From the NCBI GenBank assembly GCA_003230635.1, contig QIFF01000256.1:1-6149 (forward strand): a DNA stretch of 6,149 nt. The letters are read 5' to 3'. A program made the position numbers and the translations under genes. The notes under the pieces are model-generated. The model ran no database searches and was not told the origin of the DNA. It saw only the letters and a list, made by a program, of their open reading frames with translations. The stretch is from a bacterium (lineage in GTDB: Bacteria > SZUA-182). Shown here in pieces: positions 1-5,500 of the stretch (position 1 is the stretch's first letter; each line of letters opens with the position of its first letter).

Positions 1-1688
1 TATTGACAAAAGGGTTTTTTCTCAAACAGCAGGGCCGCTCCCACTGCCAGCCCCAGGATGAGCAGGGCCAGATAGGCGGTGGCCTGTGGGTCGAGGTTTA
101 CCGCATAATTTATTTGCAGCCAGGTAAAGACAATAAACAACCCCGTTGCCAGGTGAATATTTTGCAGTTTTGCCGGCCACTGCCATTTCAGGGAAAGCAG
201 CTTGGGTCTGCGCCGCCAGAAAGTTAAGCGTTGCAGCCAGGAGGCCAGGCCGTCCCAGGGACAGAAGCTGCACCACCAGCGCCCAAATAAGGCCACGTCA
301 AAAACAATCAGGGTCCACCAGATATTCCAGGCCAGAATGGTGGCCAGGTTGTTATGGGGCAGTTGGCTTCCCCAAAACCCGCTGGCAATTATCAGGAAAA
401 AGAAGAACACCATCGGTAGCTGAAGGCTGAGTTGGAAGAGGCGCGAGTGCATCCATCTCTTGAGCGGGAAAATATTAAACAGGCTCCAGCGCCGGTATCC
501 CTGGGCGGGTTCCCTCAAGAAGAGCAATAAAAACAGTGCGCTTAGCCCCAGCAAGACCCATCTCATCAGGGAAAACAGCCGGTCGGGAAGGCCGGGCATG
601 GACATGTCCATTTGATGATCAAAGTCCCAATGCTTGAACTTCAACTTATAGAGGCGGTGAACACTCTTTTTTACTTGCTCCTCAAAGGTGCCTGCCAGGG
701 GGCGATAGGTCGGGCTTTTTTCGTTATGGCAGGCTTTTATGCAAAACGTAACCGAAGCCGGGTCCAGGCTATGTACGTGCCCTTGAGGGGTCTGGCGGTG
801 GGTGGCAAAGCGTAGATGCCCCAGATCGTCCACCTCGGAATGGGCAAAGCTGTACTTGCGCTGCATCAGCCAGAGAAACTCCCCGCCGGCGCCGTGGCAG
901 CCCTCACACTGGATGTCGGCCAAATCTGGCGTCTTTTCTATGCTGACAAAGCCCCCCGGCTGGCCGTAACCGGTGGTGTGACAGGGCAGACACTTGGGGT
1001 CATGGGTGTAATCACGCTCCGCATCCAGACCGGCCTTTTGCTTGGCCGCCCGGCGCACCCCTGGCTTGAGCACTTCAAAGGTGCTGGCCTTTTTGCTCTT
1101 CTGCCAGGAAATGAACTGTACCTGGTGGCACTGGCGGCAGATTTTATCGCCCAGATACTTGGGCTGCTCCCCGGGAGCCAATTGGCGGGAGACGGTAAAG
1201 TAGAAGGTAACCAGGTCAGAGGGAAGCGCTCCCTTTAGGGGGAACTTTTGCAGGGTGATGTCCAGCATATAATCCCCGGCCGCGGGAAAGCTGGCCTGCC
1301 ACTGGAAGTAATCGGTTTCAGGAACTTGCTGCGCAAGCTGCCAGGAGCTGTCAATTTGGACAGGCTTTTTATCCAGGTAACCGAAGGCTTTCAGAAACCG
1401 TCCCCGCGGCCGGACAGCGCCCGCCGCCAGTTTAGTGTGCTGCTGAGCACCCATTTTCATGATTTGCAGTTGGAAAAGCGCTGTCTGGTTTGGCGGCAGC
1501 TTACCGGGAGTGATGCTCAATACCCAGTGATAGCCGTCCTCCATGCGCTGCAGCACCAATTCCTCAGACTTCATCTGCTTGACCATGCCCTCCGGGTAGT
1601 TATAAGCCCGAGCCTGGCTGCTGATAATTAACAGCAGTATTGTTGATAGCCAAACCATTGTATTTTTGAGAAAATTATTAGAAATCAT
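1..1688 (-). CDS. Multihaem cytochrome c554-type / NosR-NapH-like membrane 4Fe-4S protein, C-terminus cut by window edge
   Basis: The frame stays open for 562 codons and runs off the left edge. The start at 1688 overlaps the upstream stop (ATGA). It gives a better export signal (residues 1-28, ending ARA, with a lysine in the n-region) than the ATG at 1658. Residues about 30-170 look all-beta and are of unknown role. Haem-type motifs follow: CRQCH at 184, CLPCH at 233, CEGCH at 261 and CIKACH at 316, the last with one extra residue. The text around them (PKCLPCHTTGYG, QCEGCHGAGGE, CHNEKSPT) resembles the cytochrome c554 family. Five likely membrane helices lie at about 372-391, 417-438, 449-468, 513-530 and 537-555. 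RWWCSFCP (C473, C476) follows helix 3 and KPFC (C561) follows helix 5, as in NosR/NapH-type polyferredoxins. The probable role is electron transfer between periplasmic haems and iron-sulfur clusters. The donor and acceptor are unknown, and the second cluster motif is lost at the edge. Confidence 0.88.
   Translation of the reverse strand, partial: MISNNFLKNTMVWLSTILLLIISSQARAYNYPEGMVKQMKSEELVLQRMEDGYHWVLSITPGKLPPNQTALFQLQIMKMGAQQHTKLAAGAVRPRGRFLKAFGYLDKKPVQIDSSWQLAQQVPETDYFQWQASFPAAGDYMLDITLQKFPLKGALPSDLVTFYFTVSRQLAPGEQPKYLGDKICRQCHQVQFISWQKSKKASTFEVLKPGVRRAAKQKAGLDAERDYTHDPKCLPCHTTGYGQPGGFVSIEKTPDLADIQCEGCHGAGGEFLWLMQRKYSFAHSEVDDLGHLRFATHRQTPQGHVHSLDPASVTFCIKACHNEKSPTYRPLAGTFEEQVKKSVHRLYKLKFKHWDFDHQMDMSMPGLPDRLFSLMRWVLLGLSALFLLLFLREPAQGYRRWSLFNIFPLKRWMHSRLFQLSLQLPMVFFFFLIIASGFWGSQLPHNNLATILAWNIWWTLIVFDVALFGRWWCSFCPWDGLASWLQRLTFWRRRPKLLSLKWQWPAKLQNIHLATGLFIVFTWLQINYAVNLDPQATAYLALLILGLAVGAALLFEKKPFCQ
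726..743 (-). other. Non-canonical CX3CH haem-type motif (CIKACH)
   Basis: This is the fourth cysteine-histidine motif of the cytochrome/iron-sulfur protein, residues 316-321. The following CHNEKSPT matches the place where cytochrome c554-type relatives usually carry a CX2CH site, so one codon appears to have been inserted in frame. The reading frame is intact on both sides. Confidence 0.65.
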
Positions 1689-2686
1689 CTGGTAACATCT
1701 TTCACGCAACGGAAGCCCAGGCTGGAATTCTTGGTGCTGGGCAGTAGAAAGGCGCGGTTATAAACCGGGGCGCTGATGCCGCAATTATAAAACAAGCAGT
1801 TATACCAGGAACCGCCCTTGGAGATTTTATATTTATAGCCGTATTCCCCGCTGGGTTTGGAGTTCCCCCGGTGAGGCAGATACCAGGCGTCCACCCATTC
1901 CCAGACATTGCCGGACATGCCATACAAGCCATAGGGACTTCTGCCGACCTGGTAGCTGCCGACCGGCTCAATCCCCTTGGAACCCTTTTGTGGGTTGTTG
2001 GACTTAGCGGGATCAAATTCCATCCCCCAGGGATAGGTGCGCCCATCCGTGCCGCGGGCCGCCTTTTCCCACTCCTCCTCACTGGGCAGGCGTTTGCCGG
2101 CCCATTTGGCATAAGCCGTCGCATCCTCCCAGCTTACATAGGTCACCGGGTATTTTGCTCTTCCCGGGGGATAGGTATTGTTTTTCCAGTGCCGGGGGGC
2201 AGGGTGACCGCTGAAGTGAACAAACCAGCGATATTGCTCGTTGGTCACTTCATATTTATCAATAAAGAAAGCCGGCAAATAGAGGACATGCTCCGGGGCC
2301 TCGTCCTCCCAGCGGTCGTTGCTGCCCATGATAAATTCACCGGCGGGGATATAAACCATGCCCGGGAAATGAGTGGTTCGAGAAGCGGGAAGCCGCATCC
2401 GGCGCCCCTTGAGGCGCATCAGGGCCTTGCTTTGATTTGGGACGGGATAACCTGTATTGGCATGAGATGAACTTTTTGGGCTGGGATTTTTGAGCGCCGC
2501 CAGGTGTTCTTCCATGCGGCCGTGGCAGACCGAACACTCAGGAGCCTGGTAAATCAGGGCACTGCGGGCGCTGACATCTACATGACAGCGCTCGGTGCAG
2601 CTCGGCTTAGGCGGAGATAGGGGATTGGCCTGAGCCAGGAGGGTGTAGAAAAAAATCCAAAACAGAGAGGAGATGAAAACTTTCAC
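1685..2686 (-). CDS. Secreted cytochrome c / formylglycine-generating-enzyme-like (SUMF1) fusion protein
   Basis: This is a complete 333-residue protein. The start is GTG at 2686: an in-frame TGA lies two codons upstream and no ATG precedes the signal peptide. The Shine-Dalgarno match is weak. Residues 1-20 form a signal peptide (LLAQA end). Two haem-type motifs follow, CTERCH at residue 30 (CX3CH) and CSVCH at 51 (CX2CH). A polar linker runs to about 108, and residues 110-331 form an FGE/SUMF1 fold: MVYIPAGEF at 110, IDKYEVT at 142, KRLPSEEEWEKAARG at 198, GNVWEW, KGGSW at 290 and LGFRC ending at 327. C297 and C302 lie just after KGGSW with the five-residue spacing of the copper-binding cysteines of true FGEs, though shifted by one position. 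Function could be sulfatase-type activation, another oxidation or a structural role; the haem segment favours a redox setting. Its stop overlaps the next start, and a repeat-rich gap precedes it. Confidence 0.85.
   Translation of the reverse strand: MKVFISSLFWIFFYTLLAQANPLSPPKPSCTERCHVDVSARSALIYQAPECSVCHGRMEEHLAALKNPSPKSSSHANTGYPVPNQSKALMRLKGRRMRLPASRTTHFPGMVYIPAGEFIMGSNDRWEDEAPEHVLYLPAFFIDKYEVTNEQYRWFVHFSGHPAPRHWKNNTYPPGRAKYPVTYVSWEDATAYAKWAGKRLPSEEEWEKAARGTDGRTYPWGMEFDPAKSNNPQKGSKGIEPVGSYQVGRSPYGLYGMSGNVWEWVDAWYLPHRGNSKPSGEYGYKYKISKGGSWYNCLFYNCGISAPVYNRAFLLPSTKNSSLGFRCVKDVTR
2522..2599 (-). other. Paired haem c attachment motifs: CX3CH then CX2CH
   Basis: This segment encodes CTERCH (2599-2582) and CSVCH (2536-2522), separated by 15 residues, just after the signal peptide of the FGE-like fusion. 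The second motif is canonical for covalent haem c. The first has three residues between the cysteines, which is non-canonical. Haem binding is inferred from motif and export signal only. Confidence 0.6.
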
Positions 2687-2776
2687 TAGTCAATCCACTG
2701 TAAAATAAGGCCAAATGGTATTTTTCAGTAGAATAATTGGTTTAGCACCTTTGTCTCTACTCCATATTTATTTTTT

Positions 2777-2807
2777 GTTGGGTTTCATTTCATTCAACCC
2801 AACCTAC
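2777..2807 (-). repeat. GTAG-type REP hairpin, GTTGGGTT family
   Basis: On the minus strand this reads GTAG, then GTTGGGTT, an 11-base loop (GAATGAAATGA) and AACCCAAC. The arms are perfect 8-bp inverted repeats. A 5' GTAG followed by a palindrome is the signature of REP elements mobilised by RAYT transposases. A degenerate relative lies at 5449-5482. Confidence 0.75.
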
Positions 2808-2828
2808 TTGCTTCCTCCATGCCCTGGA

Positions 2829-2852
2829 GTAGCGTTGGGGCTTGTCCCCAAC
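2829..2852 (+). repeat. GTAG-type REP hairpin, CTTRT-loop family (copy 1)
   Basis: The plus strand reads GTAGC, then GTTGGGG, loop CTTGT, then CCCCAAC, a perfect 7-bp stem. It forms an inverted pair with the element at 2903-2926. The two share GTAGCG and the CTTRT loop but have different stems. Confidence 0.75.
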
Positions 2853-2875
2853 ATCTCCCCCTCACCCCACAACCG

Positions 2876-2894
2876 CTCTCCCCCGAGGGGAGAG
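2876..2894. repeat. Perfect 8-bp hairpin CTCTCCCC / GGGGAGAG
   Basis: The two arms are separated by the three bases CGA. The flanking text, CCCCTCACCCC before and GGGAGAA after, resembles a CCCTCACCC...GAGAGGG motif that I recall from intergenic regions of many bacterial genomes. It lies between the two inverted CTTRT-loop REPs. It is not followed by a T run in either direction, so it is not an obvious rho-independent terminator. Confidence 0.65.
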
Positions 2895-2902
2895 GGAGAA
2901 AA

Positions 2903-2926
2903 GCGCAGGATAAGCCTGCGCGCTAC
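2903..2926 (-). repeat. GTAG-type REP hairpin, CTTRT-loop family (copy 2), overlapping a stop codon
   Basis: The minus strand reads GTAGC, then GCGCAGG, loop CTTAT, then CCTGCGC, a perfect 7-bp stem. It faces the copy at 2829-2852 in inverted orientation. The TAG of its leading GTAG is the stop codon of the FGE-fold lipoprotein gene. Confidence 0.75.
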
Positions 2927-3912
2927 TTTTGATACAAGCGGTCAAGGGAGTTTTTTTGGCGGAAGGACTGCCACTTTGCTTTTAGTTTGCCCAGAAATCC
3001 CTTAGGCTCCACATCCTTGGCGCATCTAAAGCTGACCAGTTCCCCAGAGTACTCCGGAGTGGCATAACCGCGAAAGGGGGTCAGCAGGCAGTAGCGCAGG
3101 TAATGGGGGTTGGCGTAATCCTGGCCCATAATATCAATCTCGCACTTTTTAATAATGTAAGCCGGGGCGGAAAAGGGTTTATTGGAGGCGTCCACCAGGC
3201 TAAAGCTGCGGCCATAGACATCTTCGGGGTAGTTATTGCCCTTGTAAGCCAGGTAGGGGGTTTGCGTCCACTCGGAAGGGGGGTTGCTCATATAATAAAC
3301 CCCGAATTCGCTTTTATCAAACTGCATGGCCTCATGCTTGACAGGCAGGAAACGGTTGCTGAGCTTACGCCGCAGGCTGACAACCCGCTCAATGGCGGCA
3401 TTTTGCGCATCAAAATCATTGCCCCAGCTATAAATCCGCCCCTTGACGCCCCGGGCGGCCTTTTCCCATTCAGCCTCAGTCGGCAAACGCTTACCGGCCC
3501 ATTTGGCGTAGGCCGCTGCCGCAAACCAGTCCACCCCCACTACCGGGCTGTCGTAAAGCTCGGGATAGTTCGTGCCGGCTAAGGTGATTAATTTATTTAA
3601 GGTGCTGGAGACTGTCTGGCGCTGGGCGGCGTGAATAAATTCCATAAACTGCCGCAGGGTAACCGGATACTTATCAATCAAATAGTTTCCCAAATAGACG
3701 GTGTTTTCAGGGACTTCATTGAGGAAAATCTCCCGGTCCCCCCCCTCCCACATCTGTTGGTGAAGCACTTTTTGCAGGTCTGGCTCGTCAATTCCCATCT
3801 TGAACTCACCAACCGGAATAAGCACCATGTCATCAGGAGCATCAGGGATCTCGGTACAGGCAGGGGCAACAAGCAGGCTCAGGACAATAAAAAGAGGGAG
3901 TAACTTTCTCAT
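2923..3912 (-). CDS. SUMF1/FGE-fold lipoprotein with degenerate active-site region
   Basis: The protein has 329 residues from the ATG at 3912. That start gives a lipoprotein signal (MRKLL, hydrophobic core, VAPAC with lipid-accepting C19) and overlaps the preceding small ORF by ATGA; a longer start at 3999 would bury the signal. Residues 29-300 carry the SUMF1/FGE fold: MVLIPVGEFKMG at 29, IDKYPVT at 79, KRLPTEAEWEKAARG at 141 and SFRCAKD ending at 300. It is clearly related to the FGE-like domain of the downstream fusion. The usual GNVWEW is changed to NPPSEW at 210, and the KGGSW plus cysteine-pair region is not recognisable; C257 and C275 are isolated. Catalytic FGE activity is therefore unlikely, and a binding or scaffolding role on the membrane surface is more plausible (PvdO-like proteins also share this fold). 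A basic tail (about 304-329) ends on a TAG supplied by a REP element. Confidence 0.85.
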   Translation of the reverse strand: MRKLLPLFIVLSLLVAPACTEIPDAPDDMVLIPVGEFKMGIDEPDLQKVLHQQMWEGGDREIFLNEVPENTVYLGNYLIDKYPVTLRQFMEFIHAAQRQTVSSTLNKLITLAGTNYPELYDSPVVGVDWFAAAAYAKWAGKRLPTEAEWEKAARGVKGRIYSWGNDFDAQNAAIERVVSLRRKLSNRFLPVKHEAMQFDKSEFGVYYMSNPPSEWTQTPYLAYKGNNYPEDVYGRSFSLVDASNKPFSAPAYIIKKCEIDIMGQDYANPHYLRYCLLTPFRGYATPEYSGELVSFRCAKDVEPKGFLGKLKAKWQSFRQKNSLDRLYQK

Positions 3913-3932
3913 GCGGCGGCTTCTTGCGACAT
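3908..3932. repeat. 25-bp direct repeat at a stop/start junction, copy 1
   Basis: This matches 4036-4060 at 22 of 25 positions, in the same orientation and 128 bp away. On the minus strand each copy contains a weak Shine-Dalgarno-like AAGAAG, the QEAAA codons and the ATGA overlap. This copy supplies the end of the small ORF and the start of the lipoprotein gene. Confidence 0.8.
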
Positions 3933-4040
3933 TTTGACTTGTCCCCAAGCCGGAAGCGTTGAGGGCTGCAACCCCTTGCCGGTTTCGGGCTGAGGACAAA
4001 CCGAAACATCAAAAATTATCTGCGGACATTGTCCGCTCAT
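3909..4040 (-). CDS. Small ORF (43 codons) overlapping both neighbours by ATGA; no recognised family
   Basis: The ATG at 4040 lies in the stop region of the ATPase B gene (GCATGAGC), and the TGA at 3909-3911 overlaps the ATG of the lipoprotein gene in the same way. The frame is open for 43 codons between them. The peptide begins [10 protein letters not shown], is rich in proline and glutamine, has two cysteines (5 and 15) and ends KMSQEAAA, nearly the same tail as ATPase B (KYMPQEAAA). There is no signal peptide or membrane segment. It is not ATPase subunit D, which would be far longer. The fit to both junctions supports translation by coupling. The alternative is a short inserted or duplicated stretch that stays open by chance. 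A hairpin (4022-4036) lies within its first codons. Confidence 0.45.
   Translation of the reverse strand: MSGQCPQIIFDVSVCPQPETGKGLQPSTLPAWGQVKMSQEAAA
4022..4036. repeat. 15-bp palindrome just after the ATPase B stop
   Basis: The perfect palindrome GCGGACATTGTCCGC begins one base beyond the ATPase B stop codon. On the minus strand a run of five T follows after six bases. This is too distant and short for a confident terminator, but RNA structure here could affect expression of the downstream genes. Confidence 0.5.
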
Positions 4041-4060
4041 GCGGCAGCTTCTTGGGGCAT
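4036..4060. repeat. 25-bp direct repeat at a stop/start junction, copy 2
   Basis: This is the partner of 3908-3932, with differences at three positions (4046, 4055 and 4057). It encodes the last residues of ATPase subunit B and the start of the small ORF. Confidence 0.8.
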
Positions 4061-5419
4061 ATACTTATTAATATGCTCTTCACTGACCCGCTTGAGTTCA
4101 GCCCGCGGCAGCATAGCCAGCAGCTCCCAGCCGATGGACAGGGTTTCTTCAATGGTGCGGTCTTCATACGGATCCTGTTGAACAAAGCGCTGCTCAAAGG
4201 CTGAGGCAAATTTGAGGAAGGTCTTGTCGGTGGGAGAAAGAGCCGCCTCACCCAGAATCACCGAGAGTTCCTCTGCTTCCTTACCGCGGGCGTAGGCGGC
4301 AAAAAGCTGGTTGGACCAACCGGCGTGATCCTCGCGGGTCTTGCCCTCGCCGATTCCCTTATCCCGCAGACGGGACAGGCAGGGCAGAACATCAATCGGC
4401 GGGTAAACCCCCTTGCGGTGCATGGCGCGGCCAAGAATAATTTGCCCCTCGGTAATATAACCGGTGAGGTCAGGGATGGGATGGGTCTTGTCGTCTTCGG
4501 GCATACTCAAGATGGGAAGCTGGGTGATAGAACCCTTCTTGCCCTTAATGCGCCCGGCCCGCTCATAAATCATGGAAAGGTCGGTGTACATATAGCCGGG
4601 ATAGCCGCGGCGGCCGGGAATTTCCTTGCGCGCAGCGGATACTTCGCGCAGGGCCTCGCAGTAATTGGTCAGATCAGTCAGCACCACCAGCACGTGCATG
4701 TCTTTTTCAAAGGCCAGGTACTCGGCGGCGGTCAGGGCCATGCGCGGGGTGGCGATGCGCTCCACCGCCGGGTCGTTGGCCAGGTTGACAAAGAGCACCG
4801 AGCGCTCCAGGGCGCCGGTTTTTTGGAAATCGCGGCGGAAGAAATCATATTCCTCAAAGGTAATTCCCATAGCAGCAAAGACTACGGCGAAATCTTCTTC
4901 CTTGCCTATAACCTTGGCCTGGCGGGCAATCTGGGCTGCAAGCTGGGCATGGGGCAGGCCGGAGCCGGAGAAAATGGGCAGCTTCTGCCCCCGCACCAGG
5001 GTGTTTAAACCGTCAATGGTGGAAATCCCGGTCTGGATGAACTCCGAGGGGTAATCGCGGGCGTAAGGGTTAATCGGACAGCCGTTGATGTCCAGGCGCT
5101 TTTCCGGAATCAGGCGCGGCCCCCCGTCAATCGGGCGTCCCAGGCCGTCAAAGACCCGCCCCAGCAAGTCCAGCGAGACCCCCAGTTCAATCCCCTTACC
5201 CAGAAAGCGCACCTTGCTCTGGTAAATGTTTATCCCGGTGGAGCCGCCGAAAAGCTGCACCAGGGCGGTGTCCACGTTGACCTCCAGCACCTTAACCAGG
5301 CGGATTTCCTCGCCGGGCAGTTCCACCTCCACCAGCTCTTCGTATTTAACCCCCTCCACCTTCTCCACCAGAATCAAGGGGCCGGCCACCGAGGCCACCG
5401 TTCTATATTCCTTGGGCAT
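4037..5419 (-). CDS. atpB: V/A-type ATP synthase subunit B
   Basis: The protein has 460 residues, the usual size for the non-catalytic B subunit of archaeal/vacuolar-type rotary ATPases, which alternates with catalytic A subunits in the cytoplasmic A3B3 ring. Visible family features are the beta-barrel N-terminus ([19 protein letters not shown]), [15 protein letters not shown] at about 86-100, [19 protein letters not shown] at about 150-168, where a catalytic subunit would have a full P-loop lysine-threonine, and the late [20 protein letters not shown] segment. The ATG at 5419 is chosen over the GTG at 5425 because AGGAG lies seven bases before the ATG but only one base before the GTG. The C-terminal tail ends MPQEAAA. 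It is separated from subunit A by a REP-filled gap of about 160 bp, and its stop overlaps the following small ORF by ATGA. Subunit D, a frequent next gene, is absent here. Confidence 0.97.
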   Translation of the reverse strand: MPKEYRTVASVAGPLILVEKVEGVKYEELVEVELPGEEIRLVKVLEVNVDTALVQLFGGSTGINIYQSKVRFLGKGIELGVSLDLLGRVFDGLGRPIDGGPRLIPEKRLDINGCPINPYARDYPSEFIQTGISTIDGLNTLVRGQKLPIFSGSGLPHAQLAAQIARQAKVIGKEEDFAVVFAAMGITFEEYDFFRRDFQKTGALERSVLFVNLANDPAVERIATPRMALTAAEYLAFEKDMHVLVVLTDLTNYCEALREVSAARKEIPGRRGYPGYMYTDLSMIYERAGRIKGKKGSITQLPILSMPEDDKTHPIPDLTGYITEGQIILGRAMHRKGVYPPIDVLPCLSRLRDKGIGEGKTREDHAGWSNQLFAAYARGKEAEELSVILGEAALSPTDKTFLKFASAFEQRFVQQDPYEDRTIEETLSIGWELLAMLPRAELKRVSEEHINKYMPQEAAA

Positions 5420-5426
5420 CGTCACT

Positions 5427-5431
5427 CTCCT
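5427..5431 (-). promoter_or_regulatory. Ribosome binding site of ATPase subunit B
   Basis: AGGAG on the minus strand, seven bases before the ATG at 5419. It is the clearest Shine-Dalgarno sequence in the window and decides the start in favour of ATG over the GTG at 5425. Confidence 0.8.
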
Positions 5432-5448
5432 GTGGGTTTATTTAAATT

Positions 5449-5482
5449 GGTTGGATTTCGTCCCTCAACCCAACCTTGCTAC
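5449..5482 (-). repeat. Degenerate GTAG-type REP, GTTGGGTT family
   Basis: The minus strand reads GTAGCAA, then GGTTGGGTT, a short loop (GAGGGACGA) and AATCCAACC. The 9-bp arms have one mismatch. It is a relative of the element at 2777-2807, in the same orientation. Confidence 0.65.
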
Positions 5483-5500
5483 TCATTTTTCAATCTTTGG

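Larger units (their letters stand above)
2687..2922. other. Intergenic region with at least four hairpin repeats
   Basis: This 236-bp gap separates the FGE-fold lipoprotein gene from the cytochrome-FGE fusion. The part from 2777 to 2922 is nearly all palindromic elements, described separately. The part from 2687 to about 2776 is AT-rich and would be where a promoter for the downstream pair sits, but I see no convincing -35/-10 pair. No open frame with coding character was found on either strand. Confidence 0.75.

Noticed and set aside
598..623. Two adjoining perfect palindromes (ATGGACATGTCCAT and TTTGATGATCAAA)
   Set aside because: They lie within coding sequence for the His/Met cluster and are short. 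Repeated Met-Asp and His-Gln codons explain them well enough, and an operator site is not supported.
816..1631. Two plus-strand open frames (816-1238 and 1248-1631)
   Set aside because: They lie opposite the cytochrome/iron-sulfur gene, which has a signal peptide, haem motifs and a coherent family match. The plus-strand translations show no recognisable domain.
1..1688. Frameshift or broken gene on the left
   Set aside because: I considered this because no complete ORF with a stop lies there. Translating from 1688 gives one unbroken frame to base 1 with family motifs throughout, so the gene is only cut by the window.
1871..2470. Plus-strand open frame of 199 codons
   Set aside because: It is antisense to the cytochrome-FGE fusion and has no domain or plausible ribosome site.
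2923..3999. Longer start for the FGE-fold lipoprotein at 3999
   Set aside because: It would add 29 residues before a clear lipoprotein signal and overlap most of the small ORF. The ATG at 3912 has the signal and the ATGA junction.
4011..4036. Rho-independent terminator after ATPase B
   Set aside because: The stem is short and the T run is only five bases and starts six bases after the stem.
4325..5008. Plus-strand open frame of 227 codons
   Set aside because: It is antisense to the highly conserved ATPase B gene; its length follows from the codon bias of that gene.
5417..5425. GTG at 5425 as ATPase B start
   Set aside because: AGGAG is only one base from GTG but seven bases from the ATG at 5419.
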